This document shows, piece after piece, positions 1-7,807 of a DNA stretch of 37,728 bases. The notes beneath the pieces were generated by a model. It was given only the letters and a program-made list of their open reading frames with translations, searched no databases and had not been told where the DNA came from. Origin of the DNA: Segatella oulorum JCM 14966 (GTDB lineage Bacteria > Bacteroidota > Bacteroidia > Bacteroidales > Bacteroidaceae); the NCBI RefSeq assembly GCF_000613785.1, contig NZ_BAJQ01000026.1:1-37728 (forward strand), given 5' to 3'. Positions within the stretch are counted from its first letter, which is position 1. Each line of letters starts with the position of its first letter. The position numbers and the translations under genes are program-made.

Positions 1-270
1 TGAGGCAAACACTGTGTTCAACCACACAAATAGTAAAGTTGTGTGGCAAAACACTGTGTTCAACCACACAAATTATAAAATTGTGAGGCAAAACACTGTG
101 TTCAACCACACAAATTATGAAATTGTTATGCAAAGCACTGTGTTCAACCACACAAATTATAAAGTTGTGAGGCAAAACACTGTGTTCAACCACACAAATT
201 ATGAAATTGTGAGGCAAAACACTATGTTCAACCACACAAATAGTAAAGTTGTGTGGCAAAACACTGTGTT
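1..270. repeat. 42-bp tandem repeat array (array 1), about 6.5 units
   Basis: The core CACTGTGTTC (CACTATGTTC in one unit) starts at 10, 52, 94, 136, 178, 220 and 262, an exact 42-bp period with no spacer. Units differ in a few places: the half after the core reads TAGTAAAGTTGTGTGG in the first and sixth units and TATAAA/TATGAAA-type in the others. Each unit contains the near-palindrome AACACtGTGTT, and units of the TTGTGTGG type can pair with the CCACACAA of the next unit. The array may begin before base 1. Because 42 is a multiple of 3 the plus strand stays open and would read as a 14-residue repeat, but nothing else supports a protein here. Confidence 0.93.
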
Positions 271-303
271 CTTCGAATATGTTTCACTGTTTGTTATGCA
301 GCG

Positions 304-320
304 CACAGTGTTTTGCCTCA
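304..320. repeat. Inverted copy of the array-1 core closing the array
   Basis: CACAGTGTTTTGCCTCA is the reverse complement of TGAGGCAAAACACTGTG, the junction sequence that recurs through array 1 (for example 84-101). It lies about 35 bp after the last direct unit, so the array plus this copy can fold back on itself. This is seen directly; the function is unknown. Confidence 0.8.
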
Positions 321-666
321 CTACTTTTAATTTTGTTAACTTTACATTTTGTTTTCTAATGCTTTGATATGCTGTAAGTTATTCTATCGACTATATTTTT
401 CGACTTCAAAATATCGCATGATAGCGTCATGTAGTCGTTTCAGGCATCAGTAATGCCATGGCATCAGAGCACGATGTGTTGTTGTGTATGCAAAAGGCAA
501 TACGATTTACATGAGGCGCATTTTTCATAGCAATCAATCGCCTATATGAAAAAAACTGCTTATTTTTGCAATGGGCAAGTTTGATGGATAGGCGCTTGCT
601 GCCACGGCGCGCCTGCTGCAAGCATGCCATTGCATTGCGCATGAAACTTTTAAAACTGAAATAGAG
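321..666. other. Non-coding stretch before menB
   Basis: I see no credible gene in these 346 bp. The reverse-strand open frame over 427-972 is the antisense of menB and lacks family features. The only element I can support is a -7 box at 561-568. If menF/menD lie upstream, as is common in Bacteroidales, array 1 and this gap separate them from menB. Confidence 0.5.
561..568 (+). promoter_or_regulatory. Candidate -7 box for menBCE
   Basis: TATTTTTG fits the Bacteroidetes TAnnTTTG element and would start transcription about 90 bases before the menB ATG. No clear TTTG lies 19 bp upstream, so the call is tentative. Confidence 0.35.
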
Positions 667-1494
667 ATGAGTAAGCAAGAATGGAAGCCCATTGAGGGTT
701 TCGACTTTAAAGAAATTTTGTTTGAGTACTTTCACGGCATTGCCAAAATCACCATCAACCGAGAGCGCTATCGCAACGCATTCACACCGCTGACCACATG
801 GGAGATGAGCCGTGCTTTTGAATACTGTCGCGCGTGTCAAGACGTGCGCGTGGTGTTGCTGACGGGTGCGGGCGACAAGGCATTTTGTGCAGGCGGCGAT
901 ATGCACGTCAAAGGGCGCGGCGGATATGTCGGCGACGATGGTGTGCCAAGGCTCAACGTGTTGGATGTGCAAATGCAGATACGCCGGCTACCCAAACCGG
1001 TCATCGCTATGGTCAATGGCTATGCCATCGGTGGCGGACACGTGTTGCATGTGATGTGCGACCTCACGATAGCGAGCGAAAACGCCATCTTTGGTCAGAC
1101 GGGGCCTAAAGTGGGTTCCTTCGATGCCGGCTTTGGTGCGAGTTATCTTGCGCGCATGGTTGGACAGAAGCGTGCACGCGAAATTTGGTTTCTTTGCCGA
1201 CAGTACACGGCGCGCGAAGCCGAAGCCATGGGCATGGTGAACAAAGTGGTGCCCTTGCCGATGCTCGAAGACACGTGTGTGGAGTGGGCAGAAGTGATGA
1301 TGAGACGCAGCCCGCTGGCATTGCGCATGATCAAAGCCGGTTTGAATGCCGAACTCGACGGTCAGGCGGGTATTCAGGAGTTGGCGGGCGACGCAACGAT
1401 GCTTTATTACACGCTCGACGAGGCGCAGGAGGGCGGACGCGCCTTTTTGGAGAAACGAGAGCCCGACTTTAGTCAATATCCGCAGTTTCCTTGA
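667..1494 (+). CDS. menB: 1,4-dihydroxy-2-naphthoyl-CoA synthase (MenB)
   Basis: Crotonase-fold enzyme that closes the second ring of menaquinone by converting O-succinylbenzoyl-CoA to 1,4-dihydroxy-2-naphthoyl-CoA in the cytoplasm. The 275-residue length is normal. Visible motifs are CAGGD at residues 74-78 and GYAIGGGH at 118-125 (oxyanion hole), and [14 protein letters not shown] at 142-155, which is the MenB-specific signature separating it from ordinary enoyl-CoA hydratases. The ATG at 667 gives the usual MenB N-terminus and is preceded by only a weak purine stretch. It is the first gene of a tight menB-menC-menE operon; its TGA overlaps the next ATG by one base. Confidence 0.96.
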   Translation: MSKQEWKPIEGFDFKEILFEYFHGIAKITINRERYRNAFTPLTTWEMSRAFEYCRACQDVRVVLLTGAGDKAFCAGGDMHVKGRGGYVGDDGVPRLNVLDVQMQIRRLPKPVIAMVNGYAIGGGHVLHVMCDLTIASENAIFGQTGPKVGSFDAGFGASYLARMVGQKRAREIWFLCRQYTAREAEAMGMVNKVVPLPMLEDTCVEWAEVMMRRSPLALRMIKAGLNAELDGQAGIQELAGDATMLYYTLDEAQEGGRAFLEKREPDFSQYPQFP

Positions 1495-2531
1495 TGTTAA
1501 GCTACGAGATTCATGCGCGCACGTTCCACTTTAAGCAACCTGCCGGAACATCGCGTGGCGTTTACACCGTGCGCAAGAGCTATTTCGTGACGTTGCACGA
1601 CTCGGAGCGCCCGCAGTGCAAAGGCATCGGTGAGTGTGCTCCGTTGCCGAGGCTGTCGTGCGACGATGTCGTGAATTATGAGACGCTGTTGACGCAATTT
1701 TGCGAATTGCTGGTGCAGACACATCGCCTGCCGCTCGCGTTGTTGCAACCTTATCCCAGCATGCTGTTCGGCCTTGAGACGGCGTGGACACAACTCCATG
1801 CTGCCGGTAGCTGGCGACTGTTCGACACGCCGTTTGCACGGGGTGAAGAGGGCCTTGAGATGAACGGCTTGGTGTGGATGGGGCGGTATGACGAGATGTT
1901 GCAGCGTCTCGAGGAGAAGTTGGTGCAGGGCTATCGCTGCATTAAGCTGAAAATCGGAGCCATCGACTTTGCTGATGAGCTGGCCTTGCTGGCGCGCATA
2001 CGTGAGCGCTATACGGCTAAGCAGGTGGAGATACGCGTCGATGCAAACGGTGCTTTCAGTGCTGCGGAGGCCTTGCAGCGGCTAACGGAATTGGCGGCCT
2101 ATGACTTGCACTCCATCGAGCAGCCCATTCGCCAGGGACAGTGGTGCGCGATGGCGCAATTATGCAAACAGTCGCCCATTGCGATTGCTTTAGACGAGGA
2201 ACTCATCGGTGTGAACACGCCGCAGATGCGCGCAGCGTTGTTGGATGCCATTCGGCCCCACTATCTGGTGTTGAAACCCTCACTGCATGGCGGCATGGCG
2301 GGCACGAAGGAGTGGCTCAGTTTGGCGCGGCAACGCTCCATCGACACGTGGATGACGAGCGCGCTCGAAAGCAACGTAGGGCTCAATGCCATTGCGCAGC
2401 TGTGTGCGCACGTTTACGCACCAACGCCTGCGATGCCTCAGGGATTGGGCACGGGGCAGCTCTTCACCGATAATGTTGATGTGCCGTTGCAGGTGCGCGG
2501 CGACAGGTTGTGGTTTTCAGATACGAAATAG
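1494..2531 (+). CDS. menC: o-Succinylbenzoate synthase (MenC)
   Basis: Enolase-superfamily dehydratase making o-succinylbenzoate from SHCHC. Active-site residues are recognisable: the KLK pair at about 151-153 (acid/base lysines), metal-ligand acids in VDANG (D183), IEQP (E209) and ALDEE (D234), and K261 in LVLKPS. I place the start at the ATG at 1494, inside the overlapping TGATG with menB, rather than the in-frame TTG at 1491; this implies translational coupling. It is 345 residues, typical for Bacteroidetes MenC. The menE ATG follows its stop directly, so B, C and E should be co-translated. Confidence 0.93.
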   Translation: MLSYEIHARTFHFKQPAGTSRGVYTVRKSYFVTLHDSERPQCKGIGECAPLPRLSCDDVVNYETLLTQFCELLVQTHRLPLALLQPYPSMLFGLETAWTQLHAAGSWRLFDTPFARGEEGLEMNGLVWMGRYDEMLQRLEEKLVQGYRCIKLKIGAIDFADELALLARIRERYTAKQVEIRVDANGAFSAAEALQRLTELAAYDLHSIEQPIRQGQWCAMAQLCKQSPIAIALDEELIGVNTPQMRAALLDAIRPHYLVLKPSLHGGMAGTKEWLSLARQRSIDTWMTSALESNVGLNAIAQLCAHVYAPTPAMPQGLGTGQLFTDNVDVPLQVRGDRLWFSDTK

Positions 2532-3509
2532 ATGACGGTTGACGAATTTCTGGCCGAGTGGCATAGCGCCGACGAGGGACTTTGGGTACACACGAGCGGC
2601 ACTACCGGCGCGCCGAAGCCCATGTATGTCTTGAAACGGCAGATGCTTCGCTCGGCGCGCGCCACTTGCGACTTCTTGGGGTTGCAACAGGGCGACACGG
2701 CGTTTCTCTGCATGTCGGTCGATTATATTGCCGGCAAGATGATGGTGGTGCGCAGCCTTGAGCGCGGGTTGCAGTTGGTGCAGGTGCCACCGTCGGGACA
2801 TCCCTTGCGGGGTATTATCATGCCGCGGGAGCCGGCCTCGTTGGCGGCCATGGTGCCTTTGCAAGTTTACAATTCATTGCAAACAGCGGCCGAGCGCGAG
2901 CAGTTGCAGCGCTTCACACACGTCATCATCGGTGGAGGTGCTATCGATGCGCAGCTCGAACGGCAACTGAGCAGCTTTCCCAATGCCATTTGGAGCAGTT
3001 ATGGCATGACCGAGACGCTGTCTCATGTGGCGCTGCGGCGTGTCAGCGGCCCCAGCGCCTCGTTGTGGTATCGGCCGTTGCCGGGCGTGAGCGTGTCGCT
3101 CGATGACGATGATTGCTTAGTGATTGATGCGCCGGCCGTGCATGATGGTGCATTGCATACGCACGACATCGCGACCTTGCGTGAGGATGGTTGTTTCCGC
3201 ATTTTAGGTCGGCGCGATAATGTCATTTGCAGCGGAGGGGTGAAGTTGCAGGCCGAAGCCATCGAACAGCGTTTGCAGTCGTGGCTCGATGCTCCTTTTG
3301 CCATCACCAAGCGTGCTGATGAGAAATTTGGCGAGGTGGTGGTGCTCATCACCACTGCAACTGATTTAGAGATGGTGAAGGCTGTGTGTGTTGCGCAGCT
3401 TCCGAAATACTGGCAACCGCATGTTTTCATACAGGTGGATGCGCTGCCCCTCACGGCGACGGGAAAAGTGGCACGCAATGCTTTGCTAAGTCTCGCGGAA
3501 AAAGTCTAA
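2532..3509 (+). CDS. menE: o-Succinylbenzoate-CoA ligase (MenE), short form
   Basis: Adenylate-forming ligase activating o-succinylbenzoate with ATP and CoA, giving the MenB substrate. The AMP-binding P-loop HTSGTTGAPK is at residues 20-29, SYGMTETLSHVAL near 157-169 is the A5-type motif, LGRRDNVICSGG is the hinge region, and LPLTATGKVARNAL near the end carries the conserved C-terminal-domain lysine. At 325 residues it lacks much of the N-terminal domain seen in about 450-500 residue MenE proteins; a short form is common in Bacteroidetes. The ATG abuts the menC stop. The 3' end overlaps convergent aroB by 24 bp. Confidence 0.92.
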   Translation: MTVDEFLAEWHSADEGLWVHTSGTTGAPKPMYVLKRQMLRSARATCDFLGLQQGDTAFLCMSVDYIAGKMMVVRSLERGLQLVQVPPSGHPLRGIIMPREPASLAAMVPLQVYNSLQTAAEREQLQRFTHVIIGGGAIDAQLERQLSSFPNAIWSSYGMTETLSHVALRRVSGPSASLWYRPLPGVSVSLDDDDCLVIDAPAVHDGALHTHDIATLREDGCFRILGRRDNVICSGGVKLQAEAIEQRLQSWLDAPFAITKRADEKFGEVVVLITTATDLEMVKAVCVAQLPKYWQPHVFIQVDALPLTATGKVARNALLSLAEKV

Positions 3510-4628
3510 TGCCGACTTGATTTCTTCGTTGGTTGCCGTTTGGTCGAGCAGGTAGTCACCAGCTGCACGCAACAGTGTGAAGCGGATGTGGTTTTGTGTA
3601 TTTTTCTTGTCGTGTTGCATCCATTGCAGCAGCTCGTCGTAATCATCGCAGGTGATGAGTAGGCGGCCGTAGTGCTCGCGGATAAATTGCACTGCGACTT
3701 GTAGCTCGCGCAGCGGAAATCCGCATTTGACATGTGAGAGATAGAGCTCGCAAATCATGCCATAGGCCACTGCATAGCCGTGCAAGATGGGCGTGCGGCG
3801 CATGGCGAAACTTTCGAAGGCGTGACCTATCGTGTGACCGAAGTTGAGCACTTTGCGCAGCTGTTGTTCATGCGGATCTTGCGCTACGATGCGCGCTTTC
3901 ACGGCAATCGATTCGGCAATCAACGCTTGCAAGGCATACAGGTTGGGGCGCTCAAGATCGAAAGCAAGCAACGCGTGCAATCTGTCGGGCTGTGCGATGA
4001 GTGCATGTTTCAACATCTCGGCATAGCCCGAACGCAGATTACGCGCATCGAGCGTCTTGAGAAATGTGCTGTTGATGAGCACGGCCCGGGGCTCGCAAAA
4101 CGCGCCTATCTCGTTCTTCAAACCCATGAAGTTGATGCCTGTTTTGCCACCAACCGAGGCGTCGATCATCGCCAATAGGGTGGTGGGAAGGTTGACAAAG
4201 GCGATGCCTCGCTTGAAGGTGCTCGCGGCGAAACCACCGAGGTCGGTCACCATGCCGCCGCCCACGTTGAGCAAACATGAATGGCGCGTTGCATGCTGCT
4301 CGCTCAGCGTTGTCCACACCTGCGTGAGTGTGGTGAGGTCTTTATGCGCATCGCCCGACTGAATCGTGATGTGCGTGGCCGTGCGCAGCAGCTCGCGCCC
4401 ATCTGCCGTGTTGCGTGTGGTCGATGGTTGCGCTTCGTCCTTATGCGATAGGTTGTGTGTGGTCGATAGTTGGCTCTCGTCCGGCATGATTTGTGGCCAA
4501 CATAGCCGTCGGGTGTTCTCATCGGTCAGTATGAACACGCGGTCAGGCGCTAATTGCGTCAGCGTGCGTTGAAGCGCATCCTGCAATGCGTCTACCATCA
4601 AAATTTTGTTCTCTGTCATCGTTGTCAA
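3486..4628 (-). CDS. aroB: 3-Dehydroquinate synthase (AroB) with an internal insertion
   Basis: NAD- and metal-dependent enzyme of the shikimate pathway forming 3-dehydroquinate from DAHP; chorismate from this pathway feeds menaquinone synthesis. Motifs: GGGMVTDLGGF (NAD-binding), PTTLLAMIDASVGGKTGIN, the metal ligand Glu in GYAEMLKHALI, and His ligands in LNFGHTIGHAFE and LHGYAVAYGM. It has 380 residues, some 25-30 more than usual. The excess is in the N-terminal nucleotide-binding domain, where two 14-residue copies (DESQLSTTHNLSHK, DEAQPSTTRNTADG) are encoded by a 42-bp duplication at 4410-4493. The start could be the MTTM methionine at 4628 or the second one at 4619. Confidence 0.94.
   Translation of the reverse strand: MTTMTENKILMVDALQDALQRTLTQLAPDRVFILTDENTRRLCWPQIMPDESQLSTTHNLSHKDEAQPSTTRNTADGRELLRTATHITIQSGDAHKDLTTLTQVWTTLSEQHATRHSCLLNVGGGMVTDLGGFAASTFKRGIAFVNLPTTLLAMIDASVGGKTGINFMGLKNEIGAFCEPRAVLINSTFLKTLDARNLRSGYAEMLKHALIAQPDRLHALLAFDLERPNLYALQALIAESIAVKARIVAQDPHEQQLRKVLNFGHTIGHAFESFAMRRTPILHGYAVAYGMICELYLSHVKCGFPLRELQVAVQFIREHYGRLLITCDDYDELLQWMQHDKKNTQNHIRFTLLRAAGDYLLDQTATNEEIKSALDFFRET
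4410..4493 (-). repeat. 42-bp in-frame tandem duplication inside aroB
   Basis: On the plus strand GTTG[C/T]GTGTGGTCGAT starts at 4410 and again at 4452, an exact 42-bp step; the rest of the two units is diverged but alignable. It adds 14 codons without shifting frame. The period equals that of arrays 1 and 2. Confidence 0.75.
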
Positions 4629-4643
4629 CTGCTATTTTGCTTA

Positions 4644-4651
4644 CAAAAGTA
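4644..4651 (-). promoter_or_regulatory. Candidate -7 box for aroB
   Basis: Reverse strand TACTTTTG fits TAnnTTTG and sits 16 bases before the aroB start. A -33 TTTG at the ideal distance is not evident. Confidence 0.45.
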
Positions 4652-4857
4652 GTGCATTTCGCTCAACTAATGTCAAGATGAGGCAATTTCTTTGCTCAGT
4701 TTCTCCTTTCTATGCCGGAAAAACGAGCGGCGGCGCATGTGCTCTTGATGCACAGGTGCAGATGTTGCTTCCGCGCCGTTGGCGCTTAATTCTTGGTAGG
4801 AATGCTTTCATGTTTCAAAAAAAAGTCGTTATTTTGCATGCGAATTAAAACGAAGTA

Positions 4858-5726
4858 ATGGAAATAATCAATAGTATTGTGGCGTTGCAAAACGCATTGT
4901 ACGCACCGCGCAAGGCTGGAAAGCGGATAGGTTTGGTGCCCACGATGGGTGCGTTGCACGATGGTCATGCCTCACTCATCCGCCGGAGTGTGAAGGATTG
5001 TGATGTAACGGTGGTGTCGGTGTTTCTCAACCCAACACAGTTTAATGATCAGAACGATTTGGCGCGTTATCCAAGAACCTTGGAGGCTGATTGTGCGTTG
5101 GCTGAAACTTGCGGAGCAGACATCGTGTTTGCTCCGTCGGTGAAGGAGATTTATCCCACACCCGATACCCGCACATTCGCTTTTCCGCCCGTTACGACAG
5201 TCATGGAGGGTGCTTATCGTCCGGGGCATTTCAATGGGGTGTGCCAGGTGGTGAGTAGGTTGTTTTATATCGTCAAGCCGCAACGTGCCTATTTCGGCGA
5301 AAAGGATTGGCAGCAAATTGCTGTGATTAAACGTTTGGTTACATTCATCAACAGCCCTGTGGAGATTATCGAATGCCCCACCATACGCGAAAAAGATGGG
5401 TTGGCGAAGAGCAGTCGTAATGCTTTACTCGCGCCCGAGGAGCGTCTGTTAGCTGCAAAGATTTACGCAGTGTTGCAGGAGAGTGTGGCGCGTAGCAAAA
5501 CGAAGACTGTAGCCGAGGTGCACGATGAAGTGTTCATCAGTTGAATGCTGCTGATGGATTGGATGTAGAATATTTCGATATTGTGGATGGTAGGACGTTG
5601 CTACCGGTAACGCAGTGGGACCAAGCAGCTGAAGTGGTAGGCTGCATTACGGTTTATTGCGGTGCGACACCCATTCGGCTCATTGATCACATCACTTATC
5701 GAAAGGAGGCAAGCCATGATGATTGA
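4858..5726 (+). CDS. panC: Pantothenate synthetase (PanC), frame broken by one missing base
   Basis: Condenses pantoate with beta-alanine using ATP. The nucleotide-binding LHDGH is at residues 33-37, [14 protein letters not shown] at 59-72, FGEKDWQQ at 146-153 and the KSSRN signature at 184-188. The first frame ends at TGA 5542-5544 after 228 codons. The missing C-terminus ([16 protein letters not shown] to the end, 5542-5726) continues in the frame obtained by adding one base near 5541. A normal PanC is about 280 residues, so both halves belong to one gene. Either a T was lost from the AGTT run or the base call is wrong. The restored frame overlaps panD by 11 bp, which supports one operon. 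Confidence 0.9.
5703..5709 (+). promoter_or_regulatory. Strong Shine-Dalgarno before panD
   Basis: AAGGAGG lies about 7 bases before the ATG at 5716, inside the 3' end of panC. Such perfect sites are rare in Bacteroidetes, whose ribosomes rely little on this pairing; it decides the panD start. Confidence 0.6.
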
Positions 5727-6060
5727 GGTTTTGAAGAGTAAGCTGCATTGCGTGACCATCACTGAGGCCAATTTGCATTATATGGGTAGCATCACGATTG
5801 ACGAAGATTTGATGGATGCTGCCGGGCTGATTGCCGGCGAGAAGATACAGGTTGTGAACAACAATAATGGTGAGCGTTTCGAAACTTATGTGATAAAAGG
5901 TGAGCGTGGCAGTGGCTGCATTTGTCTCAATGGTGCTGCTGCGCGCAAAGTGCAAGTGGGTGATGTGGTTATCATCATTGCTTATGCGCTAATGGATATG
6001 GATGAGGCCAAAACATTCTCGCCCACCATTGTTTTTCCGAAGGAAGGTAATCGTTTGTAG
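5716..6060 (+). CDS. panD: Aspartate 1-decarboxylase (PanD)
   Basis: Pyruvoyl-dependent enzyme making the beta-alanine that PanC uses. The precursor cleaves itself at Gly24-Ser25 in [10 protein letters not shown]; counting from the ATG at 5716 gives exactly the classical numbering. The frame is open back to 5662, but those codons lie in panC and precede the Shine-Dalgarno site. [20 protein letters not shown] is the conserved C-terminal part. It has 114 residues, close to the usual length. An 11-bp overlap with the repaired panC frame suggests translational coupling. Confidence 0.95.
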   Translation: MMIEVLKSKLHCVTITEANLHYMGSITIDEDLMDAAGLIAGEKIQVVNNNNGERFETYVIKGERGSGCICLNGAAARKVQVGDVVIIIAYALMDMDEAKTFSPTIVFPKEGNRL

Positions 6061-6102
6061 GGATTGGCGCAGCGTGGAATACAGAAAACGGTTGCCGAGT
6101 AG

Positions 6103-6220
6103 GCTGCGACGGTATTGTTGAGCATCATGCCGGTGTCTTGGTATGCTGCGATGGTGTTATTGAGCATCGTGCCGGTGTCTTGGTATGCTGTGATGGCGTT
6201 GTTGAGTATCATGCCGGTGT
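6103..6220. repeat. 42-bp tandem repeat array (array 2), about 2.8 units
   Basis: GCTG[C/T]GA starts at 6103, 6145 and 6187 and GAG[C/T]ATC at 6120, 6162 and 6204, an exact 42-bp period. Each unit holds AGCAT and ATGCT arms that can pair. It lies between the panD stop and the terminator hairpin, so it should be in the panCD 3' untranslated region. The minus strand is open with a 14-residue repeat but this looks incidental. Confidence 0.85.
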
Positions 6221-6246
6221 TTGCTTTAGGGTAACGTTGTGCTGTA

Positions 6247-6298
6247 AAAAAGCGTCACATCATCTGCTCTTCGCGATGATGTGACGCTCTTATTTTTG
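6247..6298. terminator. Bidirectional intrinsic terminator between panD and the GH57 gene
   Basis: A perfect 14-bp stem, AGCGTCACATCATC (6251-6264) with GATGATGTGACGCT (6275-6288), has a 10-base loop. A-rich sequence on its left and TTATTTTT on its right give U-runs on both strands, so it can serve both convergent operons. Confidence 0.9.
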
Positions 6299-6363
6299 CT
6301 TGTTGGAGTTACTGCGCCTTGCGTATGTTAGCAATGTGGTAGGGGTGCAGCTACGCCGAGCAG

Positions 6364-7782
6364 CTATTTCTCCGTCTGATGCGTTGTTGCACGTTTGCCT
6401 TTTGTTGTGCTATGCGTATCGTCAGCCTGTTTTGCTACGCTCTTTTCAGACGAAACGGTATGTCTTGTTACCTTCCTTTTGGGTGCTTCCAACTTTTCGA
6501 TCTTCGCTTGCAAGCGAATGATTTCTTTATCCTTTATTTCGATCTCATCACCCTGGTTTTTTATCATGGTGAGGAGATTTTCGAGCTCATCATTGTCGAT
6601 ATCTGCGGGATAGAGGCTATTCACACGATTGATGAAGTCGCCGAGGATGTTCATATAGTTGGTGAAGGCATCAAACGCACTGTCATAGATGCCGCGGTCG
6701 ATGCCCACTAACGAAGGCTTTGTGGTCATGAAGCGGAAGTTGTTGCTGGCCTGCAGATAGTCCCAATCTTGGTTGATGCGCGGGTCGTTGGCAATACGTA
6801 CACGATCGGCCACGCTGTAGAGTTTATCAAAAGCCTCCTGTTGCATGGGGTTTCCTAACCATGGACTCACATCGCGCTCTTCATCAACCCAGCTCAATGA
6901 GTCGGGCACCGAGAGATGATCAACGGGTTTCCGATTAGTGCAGAGCTCTGAAGGAGTGGCAAACACAATCTGGCGGGCTGTTGCGCAATCGGGCAGCGCT
7001 TTGAAGAATTCCAAGATGTTACTGTCTAAAGGTTGTGCCATGCCCAACGCTGAGAGCTCCATAAAGATGTTAATTACCTCTTCGCGTTCGGGAAGCGCAG
7101 CGATCTCGTCGACAAAATGGTCGGCAAACAAGGGATATCCTGACCAACTGTGGTCGTTGAATCGCAGCGAAATATCATCGCTCAATGCAATGTCACGCAG
7201 GAGCAACTTCAGATTGGGTGCCAGTGGATTATTGTATAAGTAGTGAGGCGATTTCCAACCTAATACATGTTTAGCTCCCTCGGTAATCATACCTTTAAAA
7301 CCCATCTTGGCCGCTTGGTAGCCGATTTCGTCGTTATAGATGAGTGATGAGTTGCGCAATACCTGAGGCTGCTTGCCGAAATATTCATGCATCAAGGCAC
7401 ATTGGCGTTTCACTTCGGCCGCGAAACTTTCCACATTAACCAACGATGAGAGACCGTGTGAATAGGGCTCAGCCAGAAACTCCACACAGCCTGTGTCATT
7501 GAGTTCCTGTAACTTGCTTAGCACTTGTGGTGCATGGTTCTCTAATTGTTCTACGCAAACGCCGCTCAGTGAGAAGGCTACTCTGAATTGCTGTCCGTGG
7601 CGGTGAATCATATCGAGCAGTGCATTGAGTGCCGGCATATACGATTTCTCCGCTACTTCAGCTATTCGTCGTTCGTTTTCGTAATCGTCATAGTAGTAAT
7701 GATCGGTGCCGATGTCGAAAAAGCGATAACGCTTGAGATGCGTAATTTGGTGTATCTCAAAATATAAACAGATTGTTTTCAT
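6364..7782 (-). CDS. GH57 alpha-amylase-like protein with altered catalytic residues
   Basis: Aligns from memory with the cytoplasmic GH57 alpha-amylase of Bacteroides glycogen clusters: HQITHLKRYRFFDIG near the N-terminus, EFLAEPYSHGLSSL at 101-114, LTEGAKHVLGWKSP-like segment at 166-179 and WVDEERDVSPWLGNPMQQEAFDKLY. The nucleophile motif normally reads RNTELIY; here it is RNSSLIY, so Ser146 replaces the catalytic Glu. The acid/base motif, normally FMDYETFGEH, reads FMELSALGMA, replacing the Asp by Glu242. Hydrolysis is therefore doubtful, and a binding or regulatory role is an inference. The last 70 residues form a charged coiled coil and a basic Lys/Thr-rich tail. Last gene of the minus-strand glycogen operon, 25 bp after the GT4 gene. 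Confidence 0.85.
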   Translation of the reverse strand: MKTICLYFEIHQITHLKRYRFFDIGTDHYYYDDYENERRIAEVAEKSYMPALNALLDMIHRHGQQFRVAFSLSGVCVEQLENHAPQVLSKLQELNDTGCVEFLAEPYSHGLSSLVNVESFAAEVKRQCALMHEYFGKQPQVLRNSSLIYNDEIGYQAAKMGFKGMITEGAKHVLGWKSPHYLYNNPLAPNLKLLLRDIALSDDISLRFNDHSWSGYPLFADHFVDEIAALPEREEVINIFMELSALGMAQPLDSNILEFFKALPDCATARQIVFATPSELCTNRKPVDHLSVPDSLSWVDEERDVSPWLGNPMQQEAFDKLYSVADRVRIANDPRINQDWDYLQASNNFRFMTTKPSLVGIDRGIYDSAFDAFTNYMNILGDFINRVNSLYPADIDNDELENLLTMIKNQGDEIEIKDKEIIRLQAKIEKLEAPKRKVTRHTVSSEKSVAKQADDTHSTTKGKRATTHQTEK

Positions 7783-7807
7783 ATTTCTTTTTGTTTTTTG
7801 TTCTAAT

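Noticed and set aside
1..270. CRISPR array
   Set aside because: Units are contiguous with a strict 42-bp period and no variable spacers; no cas gene is present. The same argument applies to 32823-33290.
14..367. 117-codon open frame of 14-residue repeats as a real protein
   Set aside because: It is open only because 42 is divisible by three. There is no ribosome binding site or signal, and the frame runs on through unrelated sequence after the array.
427..972. Minus-strand frame upstream of menB
   Set aside because: Mostly antisense to menB, low-complexity His/Cys-rich product with no recognisable domain.
1491..1493. TTG start for menC
   Set aside because: The ATG at 1494 in the TGATG overlap is the better codon and gives the same frame.
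5982..6212. Minus-strand frame with repeated MLNNTIAAYQDTG as a gene
   Set aside because: It overlaps the panD 3' end and owes its pattern to the 42-bp repeat; no other coding evidence.
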